NCBI GenBank assembly: GCA_905178155.1
Contig: CAJINV010000016.1
Coordinates: forward strand, 1,563,102-1,627,101
Direction: 5' to 3'
Length of the DNA: 64,000 nt
Origin: Amoebophrya sp. A120
Taxonomy: Eukaryota; Sar; Dinophyceae; Syndiniales; Amoebophryaceae
In this document: piece after piece, positions 8,741-20,431 of the stretch
How positions within the stretch are numbered: the stretch's first letter is position 1
Layout of the letters: each line of letters starts with the position of its first letter
The notes under the pieces: model-generated
The model's input: the letters and a program-made list of their open reading frames with translations, nothing else
The model's database searches: none
Told to the model about the DNA's origin: nothing
Program-made: the position numbers and the translations under genes

Positions 8741-11700
8741 CTACGTGTCCGCGTCTAAAAAGGTAAACTCGTCCAAGGTGTTGGCTCTGCTTCGCTTCGC
8801 GTTGGGCGTTTCGTCATCATCCGGCTTCGCCGACTCGATCGACAGCTCGCTCATGCCGCGGGGACGCAACAACGCCGACTGGCTCCGCAACTTCGTCTGC
8901 TGCTGAAAGAGCTTCACGCTGCTCGGTCCCGGCAAGTTCATGCTCATGCTGTGCGACGACGAGCTGCTGCTGCGATCGCGGGTGGACTCCTCCGCGGAAG
9001 AGGACGCGTTCTGCTTGACATGCTCAGCCACCTTCTTGGGGTCCAAGTAGGCCTGGCAAAGACCCTCGCTGTCCCAGGCGTCGTTGTTCTTGACATCGGT
9101 GTAGAAGTTCAGGGACTGGCCCACGTACGAGGACTGCAGCTTCGTCGCGGCAGCGCTCAGTGCGGCAGCCGCCTTAGCAGCAGCAGTAGTCTTCTTAGCC
9201 GGCTCCTTGACCTCAGCACCCTTGGCACCCGGGGGCTTATTCAGCGGGGCCGACAAGCGGCACTCGGCGGGCAGGGAGGTCGCGAAAGCGCGGCTCGGCT
9301 CGCACTCATGCCTGATAGTTTGAGATAATGACGAGTATGGCTATGAGATCACAGACAGTACGTTATAAGCTATGACTATGAAGCACTTCACTAACAACAG
9401 ATGATAGAGAGCATGACGATGATGAGCATCAGATGACACGGAGCATGATGATAATAAAAATACGGGATCAAGGTGTCGAACTTCAGGTCACCGACCCAGG
9501 CAGAGCGTGGCCATCTCAAACTTGATTCCCCTCGCCTTCTTGTCGGCTTTGAAGTCCAAGGCGATGGCCTTCTCTTGCAGGATCCATCTGGCACCGCGAC
9601 GTCAGCTTCATCCTCTCCATGTGGAAGCTAGTGGGGATCTTAATCGGCACGACACAAACTCTCGCTAATTGTTCGGCGGAGAGCGTCCACGTCTGTCCCT
9701 GTTTCAGCCCTTTCTTGCACCCGACGGCGTAGTGACCCATGTTCAACGAAAGGCAGTCCGCCGGAAGCTGATTTTTGTTGGTGACAGTTTTGCTCTGAAA
9801 ACAAAGTCTTTCGGAGGTGAGTGCTCGTCTTCTAACTCTTGCCCATTTTCCTCTTCGCGCTCACGTCACGCTCACGACTAAAAAAAAAATCAGAAAATCA
9901 GAAACCAAAGCACGTCCATCAGGGCATATTGCTGCTCGGTCGCCGGTTCCTTGGCCTTGGCCCGCGACTTAGCCACGCACTTCACTTGAAACCATTTGGC
10001 CTCTTCCGCCGATTTTAACTTTTCCCCTAAGGCTTCGGTCTCCTGGCTGAAAATCTCCTGCAACTGCTTCCGCTCGGCCTCGCTGGTTTCTTTGTGCTTC
10101 TTGCGCTTCTCGTCGTACTCCTCCTTGGCCGCGTTGATATACACCTGGCGAATAGAACCGGAAAGCTGGAGGCTGAACGAACCCGGGATGAAAAGCTGGC
10201 TATCATAGGTCACTATGAATTTCGAGAAAACCGATGTCGCAGCCAAATTCCAAAAAATGCTATACGCGAAAAAATATTGGGACTTCGATACATTCTTGGC
10301 GTGATCAGTTAAATCCAACCAAAGCGTCCCGGGAATCACGTAGAGCTGTATTGCGAGATAGGTACTTCTGCAGACGGATCACACGCGATCCGTCGTCGAA
10401 GTGGAAGTCGCAGCTCACGCACACGCTCACGCAATGGACGCAGATACAAGCTCGAACTTAAATACTACTGAAATAAAATCATGAAAAACGCCTTGGCTTT
10501 CTTGCGGGCAATCATCTCCGCCCTCGTGGCTTTCTCCATGGCCTTCAAAGTGGTCTCCGCGTTGGACTGCAGCGCCTTCGCATCGGCCTGGTAGTTCGCG
10601 GCCAGCGAGTGCAGCTGGCTCTTGATCTGGCGGACCTCGGGCGACATGACTTCTCCCCGAATTTCGCCACTTTTCCCATCGAGGTATCCCAGCGCTTCAT
10701 CAGTGGCATCGCACTCGATGGCGATCTGGCTGCGGACTATTCATAGGCAAAGTCTTCGCTTTCAAATACGAACTTGCTTACATGCGTTAAAACTTGCATT
10801 AGAAATTTGATCAGCGTGGGCATCTTGATACTTGAAGACCTCGATCCCCTCCGCAAGCGTGACCGTGGAGCTCAGCGTCTTGTTGTCGGCGAGCCGCACG
10901 ACAAAGGTACCGATCACCTTCGAGGAGTCGAAGCATGCACGGCTTCTGCAGGTTCGCGCAGGTGCGGACCACGTTCCCGATCTCTTTCAGCGCGGAGTCG
11001 TCTAATCAGGTGGAGGGTTTGGGGCGACTTCGCCCGCTATTTTTTGGCTAATTTTTTCGGGATTTTTTAAAAGTCCGGGCAAGCAGAAGCGGCCCCGACG
11101 GCGCTGCCGCCGGAGGAAAAGAGAAAGCCAGCGCAGCGCGGGGAGAAGAAAGCAAAAACCCCAAGGAGCTTCCTGCGATTGTTGCGTGGCGGCCCGGATG
11201 GACAGAGCGCGGAACCATGCGAAACCCCATGCCCAATGAGAAATATACCCGGAAAGGAAATACCGGAAGACGGAAACCCTCGGGCCCAAGATAGACAACC
11301 CAAACGGAAGCCGGGGCCGGCGAAAGTCTGCGCGGGTCCTGGATATCTATGGGTTGGCCCACATCCCATCCGCAGCGGGTTTCTGCATTTCCCTGCTACA
11401 CTTCCGCGACCGGCTAAATCATGCGGCTAAATCCCGGCTAAATCGGTCGGCTAAATCGGTCGGCTAAATCGGCCGGCTAAATCGGCCGGCTAAATCGGCC
11501 GGCTAAATCGGTCGGCTAAATCTATGCGGCTAAATCGGTCGGCTAAATCGGTCGGCTAAATCTTGGCTAAATTTTCCGGGATTCACTTCGGAAATCCCGG
11601 CGATGCCGAATATAGCCGGCGGCAAAATGCGGAACCACAGGGATTTCGGGAAGGAAAAAAAAGTCAGCCGATTTAGCCAAAAATTTAGCCGGGGAAAGGA

Positions 11701-14700
11701 CACTGATTTCCGCAAATTTGAAAGGACCCGGGCGTCTTGGTTTTTAAAATTCCAAAGCCGAACACAAAGGAAAAAAAAGGGGCGGCGGCCGTCTTCGCCT
11801 GAAGAAGAGAAATAACACGCCACACGGCGCGACACAGAGCACCACCACAGAAACCGCCCGCCGCGCTCGCAGGATTCCCACCCTAACGCAAAAAATTTCG
11901 AAAAATCCACATAGCGCAAAAATAAAATCCAAAAAAAAACCAAAAAAAATTTTTTGAATTTCTTTGCTTCCCCGACGGCCTGGCCTATGTGGGGCAGCTC
12001 CCGAGTCTGTTCTCGCCCCTGTTTGTCAGAGGAGGGCCTGGCGTAGGTGTCGCATATTTGCCCGCTTGGGTGGTCCGCATCTCTTGGCCTCCGCTCCTGG
12101 TGATGAGAACCCAGAGTGGCGAATCCGTGTGGGGTTGGGCCTTCTTCTGCCGGGGAGCAGAGGTCTCCTCGTGGCGCATTTTCGCCACAGAGGACTTCTC
12201 TTTGGGTTTGGCCAGGAAAAATATTAGAAAAAATTTGAAAAAAATTTGGGAAAAATCAAGAGGCGCACAAAAAAATTTGGAAAAAATTTTAGAAATTGGC
12301 CAATTTGCAAAAACCAATGGGGTTTTGCTAATGTCGCCGATTTTCCGAAATTTTTTTTGGCCTTTTTTGAGCGCCATCGAAATTTTATCCGGCCGAGTCG
12401 AAATTTTTTTTGGGCAAATCGAAATTTTTTTTAGATTTTTCTTGGCCACATGCAAAGGAAGTTCTTCACTGCAGTTCGAACGCATCCGAGCGCCCGCGTT
12501 GTCGAGCAGCCGCGCCCATCATGCCTGCGCGCCGCATCCCGCGCGCTCCCGAGGCATTTCGAGCGCGCGCGGCGTGGCGACTTCGTGTTGAGTTTCATCC
12601 CATTGCGAAGCACCGAAGGCAGCGACCCACACCCCCCCACCCTTCTGGTGCAGCCTGCAGGATGGGCCCCAGCTCGCCTCCGGCCCAAGGGCCACCCCGC
12701 TACCCTTTGCGAAAATTTTAAAAAAATTCAGAAAAAAGTTGGATTTTTCGGCCCAAAAGCGTTAGGGGAAAAATCCGGCGAAGCCCGCGGCTTTTCGAGG
12801 TGACAACACAAACAAACCCAAACACGCCCGACCAGAGGTTGCGCGCAGCACCTGCAAACACATGCCCGAGATGCCGGATGCTTTGCGCGACGCAAAATAC
12901 CCGGCGCACCACCAAACGGAAACGTGCCAAAATTGTAAGGCTCCACACCCCAAGAGAAACCGGGGCGAACGTCTAAACTGCAAAACATAGCCCGCTAGCA
13001 AATACAAAACACCCGGCGGCAACAGACAACACAACGAACCCATCGCCCCTATGGCCCGCCGAAAGAAACAAAACCAGGCGAGGCGGGCCAGACAAAGTAA
13101 GCGGCGCACCACTTGCGAGGGCGGGGCTCAGCCGGTCCGGCTAACGCAACGCCTCGGCCGACACGCTTCGAAAAAATCCCGAAAAATTTAGCCACTTTTT
13201 AGCAAAGGAAATGGCCCCGCTGCCCTCTACCTGAGTCCAATTTCTGCTGCTCGGCCAGTTTCTTACCGAAGCTGAGGCCTCCGTCGTACTCGATCCTGAG
13301 CTCCTCGGCACGCTTCGCAGTAACCAACGATCCGCACGCGCCATCTTTGTCCTGGGGTGAGTTTACGTAAGAGAATGCTATTGGTTTTGGTTCGCGCCAT
13401 TTGCTTGATCTGAAAAATTAGGACGTGACTGGAGGTAGTGCTACTGCAAGGAGAAGTTAGTATGCGCTGAAATAAGTCAAAATCTGAAATACGGTCCAGA
13501 CAGCGCCCTGAGTCTCCGGCTCCGCGAAATCCTCCTCCTCGTCGTCGGACAGCAGCCCGGCACTCTTTAACGTCTTTCCCTTCGGCCGCTTTTTGTTCTT
13601 GTCCAGCTTGGTCTTCCCCTTCATGGCATTTCTGCACATTTCGCTCACCAACCAGACGAGGCACTGGCTGCGCACGCTATCCGATTTCTCGTCTTTCAGC
13701 CAATTCAGGCGCGTCATCTGCTTGATCTCCTTCATCTGCTTCTTGTTCAAGGACACCGCGTCCCTTCGGTCCGAGCAGGAGGTGCGTGAAGGTGTCCAAG
13801 ATCATGTCGGTCAACGCGGGGCGGAGGTGGCGCAGTTGCAACTCGAGCAGGCGGGTCCTGATGTCACAATAGATATTGATACAGATACACAGATACTGAC
13901 ACTGATACTCGCAATCGCATTGCAAAGCGAATTCGAAGCCGAGCGCGAGGCCGAGGCGTTCTGATTTTGCCCTCACATCGAAACGCACAAGACTAGTAGA
14001 GTTGTCGAGTGAGAGAAGGACGAAAGCAAAGCACTTGCTCGCTGCTGTTGCAGCAAGCTCGTGCGCGCAGCCGTCATCTTCAATACTTCTTTCTACGTCC
14101 CCGTCTTGCTTCAGCGACAGCGTCAGCGATGCGATTGCAATGCAAAAACTCCAATTCCACTCACAGGCACATACTCAGGCAGGAGCTGCCGCTCCGTCTA
14201 CATCTAGAAATAGACTCTCACCATACCACTTAAGTCGCGGCTTATTTTTGTCTTAGCTATCCGCGTCACACTGTCACTGCACACAGACATCAGGAAGCTG
14301 TGTAGAATGAAAAGTAGATGTAGAAGTAGTAGTAGATCACGCCAACACTAACGCAGACTAGTAATAAAGAAAAAGCGTACTTCAGCAGCGTAGTGGACTT
14401 GCTGCCATCCTTGGAGGAACTCAGGCGCCGGATAGTCTGCAGCCACATCGTCTGGGACGTACCGAACTCGCGGCGCGCTTGGTTGATGATGTTGATCTCG
14501 CCCATGCCACTGATTCCCTCGCACTGGCTCTGGTGTTATTTGGTGACTTTGTATTCAGTTTGAGTCTCATTTCCGCGAGAAATCCTGAGCCGTAAGATCA
14601 GACGCGAGCATCAGTCTCTATTCTAAAAATTCGCGCGATCTGCTCCGCAAACCATGGCGCAGCATAAAAGTAAGCACCTCGCAAAAAGCCAGCTCGTTGA

Positions 14701-14749
14701 CTTTTTTTCCCGGGTTGTTTTTCTTGTACGCTTTCAGTTCGCCCTCGAT
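8741..14749 (-). CDS. Unknown multi-exon gene 3 of the 17-kb block
   Basis: I do not recognise this protein. Nine exons join with canonical GT-AG introns: 14749-14678, 14517-14381, 13857-13502, 13351-13231, 11001-10782, 10736-10490, 10364-9914, 9794-9492 and 9311-8741. They give about 824 residues, rich in Lys/Glu coiled coil (EEYDEKRKKHKETSEAERK), with Ala/Ser and acidic low-complexity tails and no membrane segment I trust. Exons 3, 5 and 8 each change to the +1 frame midway. One base must be skipped in each (near 13800-13770, 10985-10925 and 9602-9580) for every downstream intron phase to close, which they then do exactly. The 2.2-kb intron at 13230-11002 carries a 13-bp tandem repeat. The first listed exon starts at an acceptor, so upstream exons exist, probably those at 16076-16717. 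The tyrosine recombinase would then lie antisense inside an intron. Confidence 0.6.
11403..11575. repeat. 13-bp tandem repeat CGGCTAAATCGGT
   Basis: About twelve slightly varied units lie inside the largest intron of gene 3. Isolated GGCTAAAT words and inverted GATTTAGCC words continue on both sides (11040, 11670-11695), so the whole 2.2-kb intron (11002-13230) seems to have grown from this unit plus other GC-rich filler. I see no gene in the intron. Confidence 0.75.
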
Positions 14750-14799
14750 CTGTAATATAGTTGTGCTCATTTTCATTATTGCAGCGACTTTTTCGAATC

Positions 14800-15636
14800 A
14801 TGAATACCTCAGAAGCGGCAGCTACGACCTTCGCATCACATATCTCCGCAGCGATGAAGGGGAGAAAAATCGCAGGCAAGAAACAGAGGCCCGCCCTGAA
14901 GCCGAACTTCAAAAAGACGCTGAACAAGAAGGCAGTCGCAGCGCAGAGGGCTGTCTTGGGAAAGAAGAAACGCAAGACCATCACAAAGCCAAGCGCCCGC
15001 AAAACGCCGAAGCGTTTGGATGTTTTTGATAGCGAAGAGCGCTCCGGGTCGCTCACGATGGGAGACTGTCTGCGGTTCGGCGACGCATTGGAAGCATCAA
15101 CCGGCCGCAAGAAGGAAGCGGGCAAATTTTATAAACTCGCGTGGCTTGTGGCGTGCCTGACTGGCCGGCGCGGCATGGACGTCAGGCTATTGCAGCGCGG
15201 CGACTTAACTTTGAATACCGTCCGCATCGGGAATTCAAAACTGGCGACCACAAAAGGGGGCCGGGGCAAAATCAAGAGTGTGCCCATCGACCCGAGCAAA
15301 AAAACAAAGGACTTTTTGCAGGAGATGATGGACCACATGGATGGCAACGGGGTCGAAAAAGATGGCCCGACTTTCAACTTTCAGCGCGAGTCCTTCGAGA
15401 AGAAAATCCGGGAAGTCCGCAGAGTCTTCGTGTGCAAAGACAAAAAATCATCCCCGCCAAGCATAATAACCTCACACACGCCGCGCAGGAGTGTGTGCTC
15501 GCACTTGTTTGCGAAGAAGGTGTCGCTCCGCGCGATTATGTCAACCACTGGGCGCGCCAGTGTAGACACACTGCGCAGATACATCCAGGGGGATTTCACA
15601 TTTCAAAGACTAGCCGCAAGCAAATTAGGAGTGTGA
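14800..15636 (+). CDS. Tyrosine recombinase (phage-integrase fold)
   Basis: The 278-residue protein would cut and join DNA through a 3'-phosphotyrosine intermediate. The N-terminus is very basic (residues 20-72), fitting DNA binding. The catalytic set is visible: box I arginine in TGRRGMDV (residues 121-128), a beta-hairpin lysine near 152-157 (TKGGRGKIK), H226 and R229 in HTPR, R252 in TTGRAS where most members have His or Trp, and the nucleophile Y261 in TLRRYI. The first ATG is at 14800; the frame extends upstream without another ATG. It is a single exon with no frame break, unlike its neighbours. It is the only plus-strand gene I accept in the window. It lies between exons of gene 3 on the opposite strand. 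A mobile-element integrase is the simplest reading; no partner sites were identified. Confidence 0.82.
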   Translation: MNTSEAAATTFASHISAAMKGRKIAGKKQRPALKPNFKKTLNKKAVAAQRAVLGKKKRKTITKPSARKTPKRLDVFDSEERSGSLTMGDCLRFGDALEASTGRKKEAGKFYKLAWLVACLTGRRGMDVRLLQRGDLTLNTVRIGNSKLATTKGGRGKIKSVPIDPSKKTKDFLQEMMDHMDGNGVEKDGPTFNFQRESFEKKIREVRRVFVCKDKKSSPPSIITSHTPRRSVCSHLFAKKVSLRAIMSTTGRASVDTLRRYIQGDFTFQRLAASKLGV

Positions 15637-16075
15637 TACGATGCAGGTTTTCTCATGAAATCAAAAAAAACGGCGAAGCTGTAGATCGAACTTGGAATGT
15701 GTATGCGAAGCAAAGAACTACTATACGTCGGCAAAGACGGATTCGCACTTTTCGCAGAAAGTAGCTTGGAGCTGGCCTTGATTCGACCCGTTGTCGAGTC
15801 TCACAAACAGACGCAATGACTCTGGCTGTCTGTCTTGTAAGATACTCGAAAGCACGAACGTCCCGTAGTGTTGTATGAACAAAGTCAAAAAGTAAAAGAT
15901 ACGCATCACCGGAGTGCTTCATGAGCAACATCGCACGAAACGCGATGAACTTTAGGGAGCTGACTGAGAGTTTTCTTCGGAACTAACTGCGAGCGGCTGG
16001 CTGCTGCAGCTACGTGTGCACTTGATGCGAAACACTTCGAGCTCAAGTGGGGTCTATGTGTGTCTCATCTCCGGT

Positions 16076-16717
16076 CTATTTATCGGATAAACAAGAGCCG
16101 CGAATAGAGCGACTTCCTTTGTCATAAGTCTCCCACGCCTTTATGGCTAAGTACCTGGACCCTAACTGTTCCCACCCCGTCGGGTCCTCCTTCAAAAACT
16201 CCTTGCCGGCTTGGAAGCTGTGGCTCAAGGCGATGACTTCCAAGAGCTTGTCGATGGAAACGACGCAGCGCCGCAGCCTCCTCATCTGGTAGGATCCGGC
16301 CCTCGCTCATGCAGTCCAGGAGGTACAGTCTATGCTTCTCGTTCCTCAGCATATTCCACTTCGACTGCTTGGACTGCGGGGCCAGCTCCTTCGGGATCTT
16401 CGTGCCCTGGACAAACTTGTCGTCGCGGTGCCGCTTGATGAACTCCACCATGGCAGCCTTGGTCACCTGATGTTTTTTCATGTGATTGCGAGAATTATGG
16501 TGCACGAGAAACATATATAAACCACAAAACTCAACGAGGACGCGCATCGACAAAAGCATCGGGATGACACTTCTGAAATTGAACAAATTCAGGCAAAACA
16601 GCGACGCAATGCCTCGCCCTTGCGCCACGCGCGCTTCATCTGCTCCGCCTCCAAGTCCGTCGGCATGGTCTCCGTAATTTGGAGACTTTGCCCCGACGCG
16701 AGGAGTTCGATTTCCAT
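16076..16717 (-). CDS. Probable 5' exons of gene 3
   Basis: ATG at 16717 opens MEIELLASGQSLQITETMPTDLEAEQMKRAWRKGEAL, ending at a GT near 16609. A second exon begins at 16466 after CAG (VTKAAMVEFIKRHRDD, SKWNMLRNEKHRLYLLDC, ILPDEEAAAL). Near 16290 the protein-like frame moves +1 to VSIDKLLEVIALSHSFQ and KEFLKEDPTGWEQLG. The frame then closes at 16076 or leaves at a GTACTTAG donor near 16155. I could not make all phases match to the exon at 14749, so the link to gene 3 is an inference. No known domain was seen. The lysine-rich helical character resembles the other two genes of the block. Confidence 0.4.
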
Positions 16718-16719
16718 TG

Positions 16720-17890
16720 TGAAAGAGATGCGCGACTAACAAATGCGACAGAATCTTGCTCGGAAGCTGTTTTCTTTCATTGGAATGCGATGGATTTGCG
16801 AGCTTTTCCATGTTATTTTTATCACAAAGAGAGAGCTTTTGCATGCATCACGCAGACACTTTGAACGCGTCACACAGACAATTTGGAGACATCGCGATGG
16901 GATTTGCAAGAGCTCACTTCATTGGGGGACGAGCGCAAAACTTTGTGAAAATGTGATGTGCGAGAGGACGACCTTTTTTGATCCAGAGCGCTAAAGTAAT
17001 GAAATTCGCCCTGTCCTAAAAGTGTCGGATTTTAGTAAATTACTAGAAGTCCTTGACTTTCAAGATTGTTTTACAAAAAAAATTAAGACTTGAGCGGAAA
17101 TCCTGGAAAAGTGCAAAAATATTCTTGAAAATCAATGATTTCTAGTAATTTACTAAAGTCCCACGATTTTAAACGATGGGGCTTTTGCAATAAATGTCGG
17201 ACATTTCATCGCTTGGGAAGCGGAGGCTTCTGTGTCGGGGTGGTGAAAAATCATGCTCGGGAAGATCAGATCATGCTAAAATTTCTCTGATTTATCTCTC
17301 CTCGCAACTGTGAGTGGAGTGATCGGGACCTCTTAATAAGACTCAGCTACAAGGTGGGCAGGCTGCTGGGTCGGGGAATCAAAAGCACTTTGCGCATCGT
17401 CTCGAACTCAATTTGCGCCCTTTTTCCTATCGGAGAGCGGGTATAATTTGCATTCAAACTCAGGCAAAGGAGGCAGCTTACATATGGAGTCTGGGCGCTT
17501 ATGTTGCGAAAAGATCATGGACCGAAAACGCGAGCTCCATTCTGGCAAGCTATCGCGCCACATCTACATCACTTACCGACAACGAATCAAGTGGCTCAGC
17601 ATCATTTCCTGCACGTTCTGAGTCTGTGCGTCGTTGGTATTTGCTGCGAAGTTTCGCATGATGTTTGATGCTTCCGATCGTGAAGAGTTTCGTTTTTTAT
17701 AATAAAAAGCACAAGCTTTCATAATTGAACTATAGTTCAGATTCAATTTCAATTCGAAACAATTTTGCGCTTTTTCAAAAAAAAGCATATAAGTCTTTCA
17801 TAGACGAACGTGCTCGGCTCGTGACATCTACGTGCATACTGCGTCTGCGAATTTGTAAACAACAACTCGCAGGCGGCAGGCCCAGATGGT
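16720..17890. other. Intergenic AT-rich DNA between genes 2 and 3
   Basis: There are no coding frames. It contains one small foldback (17024-17166) and otherwise unremarkable AT-rich sequence. Confidence 0.5.
17024..17166. repeat. Small foldback with TTTAGTAAATTACTAGAA arms
   Basis: The word TTTAGTAAATTACTAGAA at 17031-17048 recurs as its reverse complement at 17140-17157. The 143-bp unit has AT-rich spacer and no coding capacity, as expected for a miniature inverted-repeat element. Confidence 0.6.
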
Positions 17891-17894
17891 AGTC

Positions 17895-20403
17895 TCAGCC
17901 ACGGATCGGCATGTCGCCCAATACAGATTGATCGCTGTCGTCGGAATCCTCAGCCAGCTTCTCAATCTTCTTCGACTTGGTGGAGGCGATGTCGTGCGCG
18001 ATCTCCCGGCGGGCAGCATCCTCCAAGTCGTCACTGACCAAGTTGTTGCTCGGCCGCGGAATCTTCAGGATATCGCACACCTTCGCGACGCAGCGCTTGC
18101 GGGCAGCGGAAGCACTAATCTTGTCGGTCATGCGGCCCGCGGTGGTGCAGCCCACTCCCGTAGGTTCAGAGTCTTCATCACCAACATCACCGGCCAGCTC
18201 GTGGGCAACTCCTCTCCAGGTCGCCTGCTCGGGGCGAAATATGAAGCACACCGCGTCGGGCTCGAGCTCCGGAATCAACTGCTTCTCCGGCACCTTCGGA
18301 CTATTTTTGCGAAATTGGAATCGGGCTGGAGGTGTCAGTCAAGATCTCTTCATATCTTGGTCATAATCTTCATCATCAATCAAACGCACTAAAGTCGAAG
18401 TGAAGTCATGGCCGAAAAGTCAAAAAGTATGTAAAAACAGTGCAGCAGCGTGAACTTGGGTCGTCCGGTGCCACGACTCTTCGCGAGACTCTCCCTCGTA
18501 CGGATCCACAACCGCGTGCTTCTTCTTTTCGGCCTCCGGGTCCCACTCCTTGGACGAGTCGAAGAACACTCCAGACCGCTGCGCTCTCTGCTCCAACCAA
18601 AAACCCTTGTCGACGAAGAGCCAGATCCTGCCGCAAATAAAGTGCGCGCGGGCGACTTTTGCGATGGAGGCGCTGAGGAAAGAGCCGGCGCTGGGCTTCT
18701 TGTTGTCCTCCGCGGATCGCGAAGCCCAGTGGGGCACGGTCATCACCGAGCTCACCTCCTCGCTCACGAGGAAGCAGTCGCACTTGTCCGCTTTGTCCAT
18801 CAAGTCCTTCGGAATCTCTTGCAGAGGAATTCTTCTTCCTAGTCTTCAACAGGTTCAGCCAGAAGCTGGCCGGGTAATCAGAATCGTTGGCGAGGTATTT
18901 GGTCGCTTTTGGCTGCGGCTTCGTACAGCACCCCGCAATGTCCCCTTTTTTCATCGGGACGCACGTCGCGCGCTGCGTGTGGCCTCGATTACCCGTGCGA
19001 GAGAAGCAGAAATAAGGTGGCCCATCCATGCGATGGGCGACCTTTTTGACTTGGATGTGGCCAAGCTTCGCAAAGAACTTTTCGAGCAATTTGGTCCCAA
19101 CTCCGCCGCACCACTGGCGGAAAAGCGGCGCGCTCGGAATGTGCATGCGGATGGCGTCCGGAATGGTAAGGGCAGCCTGAGTGTAGAGCTTCGCTGTAAT
19201 TCGTTTATCAGTGCGCGCAGCTACAGTACCAAGCGAATACTGAAGAGCACACAGCTACAGAATGCAAGCGCACTAGTTTCACGGAGTTGCGCAGAGGTAT
19301 TGGAAGCGACACGAAAAAAAATACCTTCTGCGGAATCAGAGGACAGCACTCGGCCACGTTCAAGTCATTGCGCGCACTGGTCTTTCGTTTCCGAAGCTCC
19401 GCCTTCGCGGCGATCAGGTGCGGGCGGTGCTGGAGAGAATCGGAGGGGTGGTTCATCACAGCCCTGACATCGCACGAGTTCTGCGCCATCGCCTTCGAAT
19501 GCCGGGGATCGAAACGACGCTTCCAATGCTCGAGGAGATTCCGGCACTCCAAAAACGTGACGGGCTCACTCCGCGCGATGGAGGTGCGGATAGCAGCCCT
19601 TTCCTGCCGCATGTTTGGGCACAGTCGTTCGACCTCCATCGCTGTACTGTGAAGCGATTCGACGCACTGCATGCAGGGACTGCTCAGGACGAAGATGGGT
19701 CCGGCCAGGCTGAACAGCTTATCCGTCATCGTTCCCTTTTCCTGCATCTTCGTCAAATCCTTTTTCAGTTGTTCAATGAAATAAATCAAAAACGGATCAA
19801 GGGCGTCGCGCTCCAAATCGTGCAGCAGCTCGGCGCGCCGTTTCTTCGTATCGTCGCAGAAGAGCTAGCTCAAGATGTGCGGGAAGATGTACAGCTGCGC
19901 TTCCCGATAAACCGTTTTGCAGAAAAACGAGGGCTATCCTGTGCAAAAGTATCGCGCTGGTTCTAGTTCTACTTCTAGTTCTCGTATAAATAGCATGACA
20001 AATTTTCTCAGCGCGAGAAATCGAATTTGTAGTGCGGATTTAGTTGAAGTTGAGCCTGGGATTGAAGTTGAAACTTGTGGCGCATGGTTACGAGTAGGAG
20101 TACTACGAGCGCGATGCTTTTGCAGAGGATAATATCAGAAGGCGCTCTCAGGAGGAGCTGGCGAAGCAGCCGCTTGATGGTGTCCATGGAGGACGGCGAG
20201 CACCGGTTTGGGGCCATCTGCTCAAACTTCGCGTCGGAGAAGCAGATCTTCGGGTCGCGGATGGTCCGCGCATGCGAATGCTGCAGCTTTTCCAAAACGG
20301 CCTCAGCGCTGGCGACCTGCTTCCAAAAGTCTTCGTCTTCGGCCGCAGTCTTTGCCTTTGCGAAGATGGCCTTAGTTTCTTTCTTTCGATCTTTTTCCGA
20401 CAT
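17895..20403 (-). CDS. Unknown multi-exon gene 2 of the 17-kb block
   Basis: I do not recognise this protein. It starts at ATG 20403, only 28 bases after the stop of gene 1, with MSEKDRKKETKAIFAKAK. Exons 20403-20143, 19933-19325, 19176-18439 and 18300-17895 give about 670 residues. A Cys-containing middle part (SSPCMQCVESLHS, GDIAGCCTKP) and an acidic tail (EDSDDSDQS) stand out. Two oddities occur. First, if the degenerate introner at 19934-20137 is cleanly removed, an in-frame TAG lies at 19865-19867; a GT-AG splice using that TAG as acceptor and a GTAGTA donor inside the element would avoid it in phase. Second, exon 3 moves to the +1 frame near 18846-18820, and with one base skipped the next intron phase closes exactly. 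So it is either expressed by unusual means or recently damaged. Confidence 0.55.
19934..20137. mobile_element. Degenerate introner element, family B (copy 1)
   Basis: The left end TATCCTGTGCAAAAGTATCG and right end CGATGCTTTTGCAGAGGATA are inverted. The flanks GAGGG and GAAGG match at 4 of 5. It carries a GTAGTA word on the coding strand that could act as a canonical donor. This is the only introner found within the 17-kb block. Confidence 0.65.
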
Positions 20404-20431
20404 GCCCGCAGTACCGTTCTGGATTGCAAGC

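Noticed and set aside
17895-20403. Gene 2 as a plain pseudogene
   Set aside because: Apart from one avoidable TAG and one +1 shift the frames are open over 670 codons, and all intron phases close, which is unusual for decayed sequence. It is not excluded.
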